Source: Pseudomonas sp. PGPPP3
GTDB lineage: Bacteria > Pseudomonadota > Gammaproteobacteria > Pseudomonadales > Pseudomonadaceae
Length of the DNA stretch: 6,014 nucleotides
Assembly: GCA_002256055.1 (NCBI GenBank)
Contig: NKIE01000025.1
Coordinates: forward strand, 1 to 6,014
Direction: 5' to 3'
How positions within the stretch are numbered: the stretch's first letter is position 1; the number at the start of each line of letters is the position of its first letter. Made by a program: the position numbers and the translations under genes. Under the pieces are notes generated by a model. That model did no database searches and had not been told where the DNA came from. It saw nothing but the letters and a program-made list of their open reading frames with translations. Positions 1 through 6,014 of the stretch are shown in pieces.

Positions 1-188
1 TGCTCAAGGAAATGCCCGCCACCCTGCTGATGCGCCCCTTCGGCTGGGACACCCTGGCGGTGCGCATCTTTGAAATGACCAGTGAGGGCGAATGGGCCCG
101 CGCCGCCTTGCCGGCCCTGAGTGTGGTGCTGGTCGGTCTGCTGCCGGTCATAGTGCTGATCCGCCGTTCGGCCCGTGGCACTGGCTGA
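1..188 (+). CDS. Iron(III)-type ABC transporter permease, C-terminal fragment
   Basis: This is the last 61 residues of an integral inner-membrane permease; its start lies left of the window. The reading frame begins with the codon at position 3 and ends at TGA 186-188. The fragment opens with LKEMPATLLMRPFGWDTLAV, which matches the conserved stretch near the C-terminus of FbpB/SfuB-type ferric iron permeases (K-E-x-P-A-T-L-x-x-R-P-x-x-x-D-T-L-A). A final hydrophobic helix follows at fragment residues 35-53, then a short basic tail (RRSARGTG) consistent with a cytoplasmic end. Such permeases work with a periplasmic binding protein and an ATPase to import ferric iron; the substrate here is inferred from the family only. 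Its position directly upstream of gcvT matches the P. aeruginosa PA5216-PA5215 order as I remember it. Spermidine/putrescine or thiamine permeases are less likely alternatives. Confidence 0.85.
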   Translation, partial: LKEMPATLLMRPFGWDTLAVRIFEMTSEGEWARAALPALSVVLVGLLPVIVLIRRSARGTG

Positions 189-192
189 CGGG

Positions 193-221
193 TGTCCAGT
201 GGCGGACTCAGCGGCTACAAT
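193..221 (+). promoter_or_regulatory. Candidate sigma-70 promoter of the gcvTHP operon
   Basis: TACAAT at 216-221 matches the -10 consensus TATAAT at five of six bases, and it sits in the only gap between the permease and gcvT. At a 17-nt spacing the -35 region is TGTCCA (193-198), only a 3/6 match, so an activator may be needed. Transcription would begin near 228, giving a leader of about 120 nt before gcvT. The 189-348 gap holds no gene that I can support and no hairpin followed by a T run after the permease. Read-through from the permease is therefore possible. The promoter call is inference from motif and position. Confidence 0.5.
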
Positions 222-348
222 GCGCGCCATTTGCTGCGGCCCAGAGAAATAAACTGGTTTTGCCGAGGCTTTCACGGCGTCGCCCAAGGCGCGCCAAAGC
301 CCAGGCCAGAGCCGCCCGCAGCGTTGCCACGCCCGCAAGGAGTCCTCC

Positions 349-1431
349 ATGGGACAGCGCACACCCCTCTACGATCAGCACCTGGCTCTGGGTGCCAAAA
401 TGGTCGATTTCGGCGGCTGGGACATGCCGCTGCATTACGGTTCGCAAGTTGAGGAGCACCATCAGGTGCGCCGTGACTGCGGGGTGTTCGACGTGTCGCA
501 CATGACCGTGGTGGATGTCAGCGGCGCCCAGGCCAAGGCCTACCTGCAGCATCTGCTGGCCAACGACGTGGAGCGCCTGCAACTGCTGGGCAAGGCCCTG
601 TACAGCGGCATGCTCAATGAGCAGGGCGGGGTGATCGACGACCTGATCGTCTACCTGTGTGCCGACGGCTACCGCGTGGTGGTCAACGCGTCGACCCGCG
701 ACAAAGACATTGCCTGGATGGAGCAGCAGACCGCCGGTTTTGACGTCGTGCTCAACGAGCGCGCCGACCTGGCCATGCTCGCCATTCAAGGCCCCCAGGC
801 ACGCGCCAAAACGGCCGAACTGGTCAGCACCGCCCGCGCTACCCTGATCCACGGTCTCAAGCCATTTCAGGGCCTGCCCGACGGCGAGTGGTTTATCGCA
901 CGCACCGGCTACACCGGTGAAGACGGCCTGGAAATCATGCTGCCGGCCGCCGAAGCTCCGACCTTCCTGGCCGAACTGGTAGGTGCCGGGATCGCCCCGA
1001 TTGGCTTGGGCGCCCGCGACACCCTGCGCCTGGAAGCCGGGATGAACCTTTACGGCCAGGACATGAGTGAAGAGATTTCGCCCCTGGCCGCCAACATGGC
1101 CTGGACCATTGCCTGGGAGCCGGCCAGCCGTGACTTCGTCGGCCGTGCCGCTCTGCAGGCCCAGCAAGATGCCGGCGTGGCCGACAAACTGGTCGGCCTG
1201 GTGCTAGAAGAACGCGGCGTGCTGCGCGCTCACCAAGTGGTGCGCGTCGAAGGCGCCGGCGAAGGGGAAATCACCAGCGGCAGCTTCTCGCCTACCCTCG
1301 GCAAGTCGATTGCCTTGGCGCGGGTGCCAGCGGCCACCGGCGAGCGCGCCGAAGTGGAAATTCGCGGCAAGTGGTACCCGGTACGTGTGGTGCAGGCGAA
1401 CTTTGTTCGCCACGGTAAGGCCTTGATCTGA
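349..1431 (+). CDS. gcvT: Glycine cleavage system T protein (aminomethyltransferase)
   Basis: This is cytoplasmic aminomethyltransferase (EC 2.1.2.10), 360 residues, a normal length. It takes the aminomethyl group from lipoyl-GcvH, transfers the one-carbon unit to tetrahydrofolate as 5,10-methylene-THF and releases ammonia. The N-terminal folate-binding GCV_T domain covers roughly residues 5-260. It contains the signature from TPLYDQH to FGGWDMP (5-27), FDVSHM (47-52) and [10 protein letters not shown] (93-102). One of Asp97/Asp98 should be the conserved catalytic Asp (Asp101 in the E. coli and human proteins). [12 protein letters not shown] (185-196) and [18 protein letters not shown] (221-238) are further family hallmarks. 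The C-terminal GCV_T_C barrel includes the [19 protein letters not shown] region near residue 310. The start is ATG 349, supported by AAGGAG at 337-342 with 6-nt spacing. It is the first gene of a gcvT-gcvH-gcvP operon and no key motif is missing. The full family signature separates it from the related folate-binding protein YgfZ. Confidence 0.97.
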   Translation: MGQRTPLYDQHLALGAKMVDFGGWDMPLHYGSQVEEHHQVRRDCGVFDVSHMTVVDVSGAQAKAYLQHLLANDVERLQLLGKALYSGMLNEQGGVIDDLIVYLCADGYRVVVNASTRDKDIAWMEQQTAGFDVVLNERADLAMLAIQGPQARAKTAELVSTARATLIHGLKPFQGLPDGEWFIARTGYTGEDGLEIMLPAAEAPTFLAELVGAGIAPIGLGARDTLRLEAGMNLYGQDMSEEISPLAANMAWTIAWEPASRDFVGRAALQAQQDAGVADKLVGLVLEERGVLRAHQVVRVEGAGEGEITSGSFSPTLGKSIALARVPAATGERAEVEIRGKWYPVRVVQANFVRHGKALI

Positions 1432-1442
1432 TCGACGGTCGG

Positions 1443-1466
1443 TGCCCGCCGCTGCGGTGGTGGGCA
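1443..1466 (+). promoter_or_regulatory. RNA hairpin in the gcvT-gcvH gap
   Basis: TGCCCGCCGC (1443-1452) pairs with GTGGTGGGCA (1457-1466) around the loop TGCG. This gives a 10-bp stem with two G-U pairs when transcribed from the + strand. The next bases (TCGTTGACC) contain no T run, so it is not a standard intrinsic terminator. Such hairpins can stabilise or mark processing points in polycistronic mRNA; that role is inferred, not shown. Confidence 0.45.
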
Positions 1467-1489
1467 TCGTTGACCTGCTAACTTTATTC

Positions 1490-1505
1490 GGGCACTGCGT
1501 TGCCC
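1490..1505 (+). promoter_or_regulatory. Small inverted repeat before the gcvH ribosome site
   Basis: GGGCA (1490-1494) and TGCCC (1501-1505) can form a 5-bp stem with a 6-nt loop, ending 12 nt before the gcvH Shine-Dalgarno GAGGAG at 1518-1523. The same two pentamers also occur in the stem of the upstream hairpin (TGCCC 1443-1447, GGGCA 1462-1466), so alternative pairings are possible. The repeat is short and could arise by chance in GC-rich DNA. Confidence 0.25.
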
Positions 1506-1529
1506 ATCCCTGTTACTGAGGAGCTTCAC

Positions 1530-1919
1530 ATGAGCAATATCCCCGCCGATCTGCGTTTTGCCGCCAGCCACGAATGGGCCCGCCTGGAAGCCGATGGTTC
1601 GGTCACCGTTGGTATTTCCGACCACGCTCAGGAAGCCTTGGGTGATGTGGTTTTCGTTGAGCTGCCAGAAGTCGGTGCCGAACTGGCTGCCGGCCAGGAA
1701 GCCGGTGTGGTGGAGTCGGTGAAGGCCGCTTCGGACATCTACGCGCCGATCGCCGGTACCGTGCTGGCCGTCAACGACGTGCTGACCGACAGCCCTGAGC
1801 TGGTCAACAGCGACCCGTACGCCAGCTGGTTCTTCAAGCTGCAGCCGAGCAATGGCGCTGATATAGAAGCGCTGCTCGACGCTGCTGGCTATGCCGCTGC
1901 CTGCGCTGCCGAAGCCTGA
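1530..1919 (+). CDS. gcvH: Glycine cleavage system H protein (lipoyl carrier)
   Basis: This is the small cytoplasmic carrier of the glycine cleavage system, 129 residues, a usual family length. Its lipoyl arm takes the aminomethyl group from GcvP, presents it to GcvT and is then reoxidised by lipoamide dehydrogenase. The lipoyl site is in [12 protein letters not shown]; Lys65 (codon 1722-1724) is the residue to be lipoylated. Other family marks are the N-terminal SHEWARLE (13-20), [20 protein letters not shown] (27-46) and the [16 protein letters not shown] region near residues 91-106. The start is ATG 1530, preceded by GAGGAG at 1518-1523 with 6-nt spacing. An in-frame TTG at 1500 would add ten residues that lack family similarity. 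The gene lies 98 bp after gcvT and 61 bp before gcvP on the same strand. The C-terminal tail is rich in Ala, as is common in such proteins. Confidence 0.97.
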   Translation: MSNIPADLRFAASHEWARLEADGSVTVGISDHAQEALGDVVFVELPEVGAELAAGQEAGVVESVKAASDIYAPIAGTVLAVNDVLTDSPELVNSDPYASWFFKLQPSNGADIEALLDAAGYAAACAAEA

Positions 1920-1933
1920 TTACCGGTTAATTC

Positions 1934-1962
1934 CACAAAGCCTCGTCCTTCGAGGCTTTGTG
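1934..1962 (+). terminator. Terminator-like hairpin between gcvH and gcvP
   Basis: CACAAAGCCTCG (1934-1945) is perfectly complementary to CGAGGCTTTGTG (1951-1962), with the loop TCCTT, giving a 12-bp stem. It is followed by CATTTT (1963-1968), a short and interrupted T run. This resembles an intrinsic terminator, but it sits inside the operon and ends only 6 nt before the gcvP ribosome site. It may be a leaky terminator that lowers gcvP relative to gcvH, an mRNA stability element, or a fold that affects gcvP translation. The hairpin is seen directly; the function is inferred. Confidence 0.55.
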
Positions 1963-1968
1963 CATTTT

Positions 1969-1973
1969 GAGAG
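1969..1973 (+). promoter_or_regulatory. Ribosome binding site deciding the gcvP start
   Basis: GAGAG at 1969-1973 is the only purine-rich Shine-Dalgarno-like sequence near the start of gcvP. It is 7 nt from ATG 1981 but only 1 nt from ATG 1975, so spacing favours 1981. It is a weak site compared with those of gcvT (AAGGAG) and gcvH (GAGGAG). Confidence 0.5.
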
Positions 1974-1980
1974 CATGAAC

Positions 1981-4848
1981 ATGTCCCAGTCCTTGTCCCA
2001 ACTGCAGCAGTCCGCTGCGTTTTTGCGCCGTCACCTCGGCCCCGATGCGCCTGAGCAGCAAGCCATGCTTGAGGCCCTGGGCCTGAGCAGCCGTGCCGAG
2101 CTGATCGAGCAGACCGTGCCGCCGGCGATTCGCCTGAATCGCCCGCTGGACCTGCCGCCGGCGCTGGACGAGGAAGCCGCCCTGGCCAAACTGCGTGGTT
2201 ATGCCGAGCAGAACCAGCTGTGGACCAGCCTGATCGGCATGGGCTACAACGGCACCGTGACCCCGGCCGTGATCGTCCGCAACGTGCTGATGAGTCCGGG
2301 CTGGTACACCGCCTACACCCCCTATCAGCCAGAAATTGCCCAGGGTCGCCTGGAAGCGCTGCTGAACTTCCAGCAACTGACCATCGACCTCACCGGTCTG
2401 GACCTGGCCAGCGCCTCGTTGCTCGACGAAGCCACCGCCGCTGCCGAAGCCATGGCCATGGCCAAGCGCGTAGCCAAGAGCAAGAGCAACCTGTTCTTCG
2501 TTGACCAGAACTGCCATCCGCAAACCATTTCGGTGGTGCAGACCCGCGCCGAGGCCTTTGGCTTTGACGTGGTGATCGACAGCGTCGACAACCTCGCCAG
2601 CCATCAGGTGTTTGGTGCCTTGCTGCAGTACCCGGACAGCTTCGGCGAAATCCGCGACCTGCGCCCGCTGATCGAGCAACTGCACGCCCAGCAAGCCCTG
2701 GCATGCGTGGCGGCCGACCTGCTCAGCCTGCTGCTGCTGACCCCACCGGGTGAGTTGGGTGCCGACATCGTGCTCGGCAGCGCCCAGCGCTTCGGCGTAC
2801 CGATGGGCTACGGCGGCCCGCACGCCGCCTTCTTTGCCTGCCGCGACGAGTACAAGCGCGCCATGCCGGGCCGCATCATCGGCGTGTCGAAAGACGCCCG
2901 TGGCAACACCGCCCTGCGCATGGCTCTGCAAACCCGCGAGCAACACATCCGCCGTGAGAAGGCCAACTCCAACATCTGCACCGCCCAAGCGCTGCTGGCC
3001 AATATCGCCAGTTTCTACGCCGTCTACCACGGCCCGGCGGGCCTGAAGAACATCGCCCAGCGTGTGCAGCGCCTGACCGCCTTGCTAGCCGCCGGCCTTG
3101 AGCAGAAGGGCTTGAAGCGCCGCAACGCGCACTTCTTCGACACCCTGACCGTCGACGTCGGTGATCAGCAGGCGGCGATCCTCGCCCGTGCCCATGTGCA
3201 GTGCATCAACCTGCGCGTGGTTGACGCTACGACTCTGGGCGTCAGCCTGGACGAAACCTGCAACGCCGACACCGTGGCCAACCTGTTCGACCTGTTCCTC
3301 GGCGAAGACCACGGTCTGGATGTCGCCGTCCTGGACGCTACCGACGTTGCTTCGGGCATCCCGGCTGCGCTGGTGCGTACCTCTGCGTACCTGACCCACC
3401 CGGTGTTCAACACCCACCACAGCGAAACCGAAATGCTGCGTTACTTGAAGCAGCTGGAGATCAAGGACCTGGCTCTGAACCAGTCGATGATCCCGCTCGG
3501 CTCCTGCACCATGAAGCTCAACGCCACCAGCGAGATGATCCCGATCACCTGGCCAGAGTTCGCCAACCTGCACCCGTTCGTGCCGGCTGAGCAGGCTGAG
3601 GGTTACAAGCTGATGATCGACGAGCTGGATGCCTGGCTGCGCGCCGTCACCGGTTTTGACGCCATCTGCATGCAGCCCAACTCGGGTGCCCAGGGTGAAT
3701 ACGCCGGCCTGCTGGCAATCCGCAAATACCACGAGAGCCGTGGTGATGCGCACCGCAATATCTGTCTGATCCCGGCCTCGGCCCACGGCACCAACCCGGC
3801 GTCGGCACAGATGGCCAGCATGCGTGTGCAGATCGTCGAGTGCGACACTCAGGGCAACGTCGACCTCGACGACCTGAAGAAGAAAGCCGCCGAGGCTGGC
3901 GACCAGTTGTCTTGCCTGATGGCCACCTACCCGTCGACCCACGGTGTGTACGAGGAAGGCATTCGCGAAATCTGCGAAGTTATCCACGCCCACGGCGGCC
4001 AGGTGTACATGGATGGCGCCAACCTCAACGCTCAGGTGGGCCTGACCCGTCCGGCCGATATCGGCGCCGACGTGTCGCACATGAACCTGCACAAGACCTT
4101 CTGTATCCCTCACGGCGGTGGCGGCCCAGGCATGGGCCCGATCGGCGTGCGTGCGCATCTGGCGCCGTTCGTAGCCGATCACCCAGTGGTCAAGATCGAC
4201 GGCCCGAACCCCGGCAATGGCGCGGTCAGCGCTGCGCCATGGGGCAGCGCGAGCATCCTGCCGATCAGCTGGATGTACATCGCCATGATGGGCCCGCAGC
4301 TGGCCGACGCCACCGAAGTGGCAATCCTCAACGCCAACTACCTGAAAGAAAAACTCAGCGCCGCTTACCCGGTGCTGTTCAGCGGCCGTAATGGCCGAGT
4401 GGCCCACGAGTGCATCATCGATATCCGCCCGCTCAAGGCACAGACCGGTATCAGCGAAGAGGACGTCGCCAAGCGCCTGATGGACTATGGCTTCCACGCC
4501 CCGACCATGTCGTTCCCGGTACCGGGCACGCTGATGATCGAGCCGACTGAAAGCGAGTCCAAGCATGAGCTGGATCGCTTTATCGAAGCCATGCTCAGCA
4601 TCCGCGCCGAGATCGCCAAGGTCGAAGCCGGCGAGTGGCCAGCCGAAAGCAACCCGCTCAAGGGCGCGCCGCATTCGCTGGCCGATGTCACCGGCGTGTG
4701 GGAGCGGCCGTACAGCATCGCCGAGGCCGTCACTCCGTCGCAGCACACCCGCGACCACAAGTACTGGCCAACGGTGAACCGCGTCGACAACGTCTATGGC
4801 GACCGTAATCTGCACTGCGCCTGTGTGCCGGTAGATGACTATCGCTAA
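1981..4848 (+). CDS. gcvP: Glycine dehydrogenase (decarboxylating), P protein
   Basis: This is the PLP-dependent glycine decarboxylase (EC 1.4.4.2), 955 residues, which is the full length of the one-chain form (about 950-960). It decarboxylates glycine and loads the aminomethyl group on the lipoyl arm of GcvH. Two homologous GDC-P halves are visible. The N-terminal half has [16 protein letters not shown] (86-92), YTPYQPEI (112-119), [13 protein letters not shown] (146-158), [10 protein letters not shown] (272-281) and [12 protein letters not shown] (325-336). The C-terminal half has [10 protein letters not shown] (505-514), [12 protein letters not shown] (565-576), [10 protein letters not shown] (600-609) and MDGANLNAQ (677-685). 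HMNLHKTF (700-707) contains Lys705, expected to bind PLP, followed by the GGGGPG loop (712-717). Asp678 probably contacts the PLP ring nitrogen, by analogy with fold-type I enzymes. ATG 1975 would add Met-Asn, but Shine-Dalgarno spacing favours 1981. The frame is open up to ATG 1891 inside gcvH, but that extension covers the intergenic hairpin and lacks family similarity. It is the last gene of the operon. Confidence 0.97.
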   Translation: MSQSLSQLQQSAAFLRRHLGPDAPEQQAMLEALGLSSRAELIEQTVPPAIRLNRPLDLPPALDEEAALAKLRGYAEQNQLWTSLIGMGYNGTVTPAVIVRNVLMSPGWYTAYTPYQPEIAQGRLEALLNFQQLTIDLTGLDLASASLLDEATAAAEAMAMAKRVAKSKSNLFFVDQNCHPQTISVVQTRAEAFGFDVVIDSVDNLASHQVFGALLQYPDSFGEIRDLRPLIEQLHAQQALACVAADLLSLLLLTPPGELGADIVLGSAQRFGVPMGYGGPHAAFFACRDEYKRAMPGRIIGVSKDARGNTALRMALQTREQHIRREKANSNICTAQALLANIASFYAVYHGPAGLKNIAQRVQRLTALLAAGLEQKGLKRRNAHFFDTLTVDVGDQQAAILARAHVQCINLRVVDATTLGVSLDETCNADTVANLFDLFLGEDHGLDVAVLDATDVASGIPAALVRTSAYLTHPVFNTHHSETEMLRYLKQLEIKDLALNQSMIPLGSCTMKLNATSEMIPITWPEFANLHPFVPAEQAEGYKLMIDELDAWLRAVTGFDAICMQPNSGAQGEYAGLLAIRKYHESRGDAHRNICLIPASAHGTNPASAQMASMRVQIVECDTQGNVDLDDLKKKAAEAGDQLSCLMATYPSTHGVYEEGIREICEVIHAHGGQVYMDGANLNAQVGLTRPADIGADVSHMNLHKTFCIPHGGGGPGMGPIGVRAHLAPFVADHPVVKIDGPNPGNGAVSAAPWGSASILPISWMYIAMMGPQLADATEVAILNANYLKEKLSAAYPVLFSGRNGRVAHECIIDIRPLKAQTGISEEDVAKRLMDYGFHAPTMSFPVPGTLMIEPTESESKHELDRFIEAMLSIRAEIAKVEAGEWPAESNPLKGAPHSLADVTGVWERPYSIAEAVTPSQHTRDHKYWPTVNRVDNVYGDRNLHCACVPVDDYR

Positions 4849-4859
4849 GCGCTAGCCAC

Positions 4860-4896
4860 AAACGACAAGGCCGCCCACTGGGCGGCCTTGTCGTTT
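4860..4896. terminator. Bidirectional intrinsic terminator between convergent genes
   Basis: A perfect 17-bp inverted repeat has its left arm AAACGACAAGGCCGCCC at 4860-4876 and its right arm at 4880-4896, with a 3-nt loop (ACT). The stem is GC-rich near the loop and ends in AAA/TTT, so transcripts from either strand form a strong hairpin ending in a short U stretch. It starts 11 nt after the gcvP stop and ends 22 nt before the stop of the minus-strand gene. That position fits a shared terminator. The U tract is short (TCGTTTC), so efficiency is uncertain. Confidence 0.85.
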
Positions 4897-4918
4897 CTGC
4901 GGTGTTCATCCGCCCCGC

Positions 4919-5950
4919 TTACCAGCGGTTGCGCACTTCTTCGGCAAAACCGGGCAGATGATTGAGTTGCAGGACTTGGCCGTTGTCCAGGGTGACGTGG
5001 CCGCGGTAATGGCCGAACACCTGATGCTGTTCGGAGGCCAGGAGCAGCAGGTTCAGTTTGCTGTTGCGGTCGACACAGGGGGTGAAGTCCAGCTGCAGAC
5101 GGCCATCGTTGCTGCGCATCTGCCAGGGCTTGAGCCAGTTCTTACGGTCGAAATGGAACGCCACCTGATCCAGCTTATGGGCCACGCCGCGGTACAGCAG
5201 CAGGTTCTCGCTGGCCGGGCTGCGGTCGCTGAAGCCGTAGCCGAGGTTGAGGCCAAAGGGCTCGCCGTCGACATAGCCGGACGCCGAGGCCCAGTACCAG
5301 GTGTTGTTGTAGGTCCACACGCCGCGGCCCCAGTCGAGCACGCCAAGGTCACGCACCGGACTGAGGTGGTAATGCTTGCCGGCCTGGCGGAATTGGCCGC
5401 TGGCCTGCAGGCAGTTGAGCTTGGTGTTGTAGTAGAAGGCTTTGCGCTGCTCGGCCCAGGAGGTGGCGATGTTCATCGACTCATGCTGCGCGGGCAGGCG
5501 TAAGGTCAGCTCACCTTCGATGCCGCGGCCATGGGGACCCTGGAACTGCGTGCTGGAGAAATGCACGCGATGTTCGCCCCCGACGCGCTCAATCTGCAGG
5601 CTCAGCTGCCCATTGCTGAACTGGATGGCGCCACTGTCAGCAGTTTCCGGGAAGGCGTGGCGGCCCAGTGGCAGCGGCTGCAGGGTGTCGATTTGCCAGC
5701 TGCGGCCTTGCGCAAGGTCGACCAGGCAGATCGCATAGAGCCCGGCATAGCCGAGGTTGCTGGCGGTCAGGCAGATGGCGAATTGCTCGGGGGAGACCAC
5801 GGCGTAGTAGTCCCACTCCTTGATCCGCCAGCTGCTCGCAGCGACGGCCTGGCGCTGGTATTGCCAGTAAGGATGGCGGGCCCAGCCGGGCTCGGTCAGG
5901 GTGCCGTTGGTTTGCAGAAGCTGGAGCGGTTCAACGATCTCATGCTGCAT
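4919..5950 (-). CDS. DUF2804 family protein of unknown function
   Basis: This is a 343-residue protein that I assign to the DUF2804 family from its conserved core. The core contains DWGRGVW (206-212), YNNTWYW (214-220), GEPFGLNLGYGFSD (229-242) and SEN (247-249). An N-terminal motif rich in aromatic residues, WRIKEWDYY (41-49), also fits. The protein is rich in Trp, Tyr and short alternating hydrophobic segments, suggesting a mostly beta structure. I see no signal peptide and no clear membrane helix, so a cytoplasmic location is likely. No catalytic role is established that I know of; a lipocalin-like ligand-binding fold is a guess. The start at ATG 5950 has AAGAGA about 6 nt upstream. A TTG at 5980 would add ten residues (LPDHKNKRQA, the first read as fMet) but has a poorer ribosome site. 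It converges on gcvP and shares a terminator with it. It is probably a stand-alone gene and not part of glycine cleavage. Confidence 0.85.
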   Translation of the reverse strand: MQHEIVEPLQLLQTNGTLTEPGWARHPYWQYQRQAVAASSWRIKEWDYYAVVSPEQFAICLTASNLGYAGLYAICLVDLAQGRSWQIDTLQPLPLGRHAFPETADSGAIQFSNGQLSLQIERVGGEHRVHFSSTQFQGPHGRGIEGELTLRLPAQHESMNIATSWAEQRKAFYYNTKLNCLQASGQFRQAGKHYHLSPVRDLGVLDWGRGVWTYNNTWYWASASGYVDGEPFGLNLGYGFSDRSPASENLLLYRGVAHKLDQVAFHFDRKNWLKPWQMRSNDGRLQLDFTPCVDRNSKLNLLLLASEQHQVFGHYRGHVTLDNGQVLQLNHLPGFAEEVRNRW

Positions 5951-5975
5951 GGCCTGTCTCTTATTCTTATGGTCG

Positions 5976-5985
5976 GGCAATTGCC
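5976..5985. repeat. 10-bp perfect palindrome upstream of the DUF2804 gene
   Basis: GGCAATTGCC at 5976-5985 equals its own reverse complement. It lies 25 nt upstream of the ATG of the minus-strand gene and just downstream of its candidate -10 box. That is a place where a repressor could bind, but it is short and may be chance. Confidence 0.25.
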
Positions 5986-6014
5986 GAGATAAGGATGTGG
6001 TACAGGTGTGCCAA
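5986..6014 (-). promoter_or_regulatory. Weak candidate promoter for the DUF2804 gene
   Basis: On the minus strand TTGGCA (6014-6009) matches the -35 consensus TTGACA at five of six bases. It is followed after 17 nt by TATCTC (5991-5986), which shares only TAT with the -10 consensus. A start point near 5980 would give a leader of about 30 nt. The window ends at this point, so a better promoter may lie outside it. Confidence 0.25.

Noticed and set aside
220..252. Ten-codon upstream open frame (ATG 220 to TAA 250-252) that might be a leader peptide for gcvT
   Set aside because: Its ATG overlaps the -10 box and lies before the predicted transcription start, there is no ribosome site, and no Gly-codon cluster is present.
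228..348. Glycine riboswitch before gcvT
   Set aside because: I looked for the conserved aptamer core segments on the + strand and did not find them; only scattered short GC-rich complementarity is present.
208..1167. Open frame of 319 codons on the minus strand opposite gcvT
   Set aside because: Antisense to an unambiguous gcvT, no domain recognised, composition of a shadow frame.
1470..1498. Internal promoter before gcvH beginning with TTGACC
   Set aside because: The -35-like hexamer is fair, but at 16-18 nt spacing the downstream hexamers (such as CACTGC) do not resemble a -10 box.
1927..3030. Open frame of 367 codons on the minus strand opposite the start of gcvP
   Set aside because: Shadow of gcvP codon structure; low-complexity Gly/Gln/Val/His composition and no family motif.
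3085..4815. Long open frame (576 codons) on the minus strand opposite gcvP
   Set aside because: It lies wholly antisense to the well-conserved gcvP. Its His/Val/Gly/Ala-rich translation is typical of a shadow frame in GC-rich DNA, with no recognisable domain.
4958..5503. Plus-strand open frame inside the DUF2804 gene
   Set aside because: The Val/Ala/Gly/Gln-rich translation has no motif, while the opposite strand encodes a protein with clear family features.
5998..6014. Sigma-54 promoter (TTGGCAC on the minus strand) for the DUF2804 gene
   Set aside because: The -24 GG element is present, but the required -12 GC is replaced by CC at the correct spacing.

Overview
The window is a stretch of chromosome from a gamma-proteobacterium, almost certainly a Pseudomonas. 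The coding sequence is GC-rich with strong C/G third positions, and the GcvP and GcvH proteins read like Pseudomonas proteins over their whole length. An iron-type ABC permease followed by gcvT-gcvH-gcvP also matches, from memory, the gcvT1-H1-P1 locus of P. aeruginosa (PA5216 to PA5213). The species cannot be fixed from this window alone.

Layout, left to right: (1) positions 1-188 hold the 3' end of an ABC-transporter permease of the iron(III) type. (2) Positions 189-348 are a non-coding gap with a good -10 box (TACAAT, 216-221) and a leader of about 120 nt. (3) gcvT, gcvH and gcvP follow on the + strand (349-4848). They are separated by 98 bp and 61 bp, and both gaps contain RNA hairpins. 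(4) A perfect 17-bp inverted repeat (4860-4896) lies between two convergent genes and probably terminates transcription from both sides. (5) A gene of the uncharacterised DUF2804 family runs on the - strand (5950 down to 4919), with its probable promoter region at the right edge.

GcvP (decarboxylase), GcvH (lipoyl carrier) and GcvT (aminomethyltransferase) are three of the four proteins of the glycine cleavage system. With the L-protein (lipoamide dehydrogenase, not encoded here) they convert glycine + THF + NAD+ to 5,10-methylene-THF + CO2 + NH3 + NADH. All three genes look intact and carry their key residues, so the operon is expected to be functional. I see no sign of mobile DNA, CRISPR, tRNA, rRNA or a novel multi-gene system. 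The less ordinary parts are the intra-operon hairpins, especially the terminator-like one just before gcvP, and the DUF2804 gene of unknown function.
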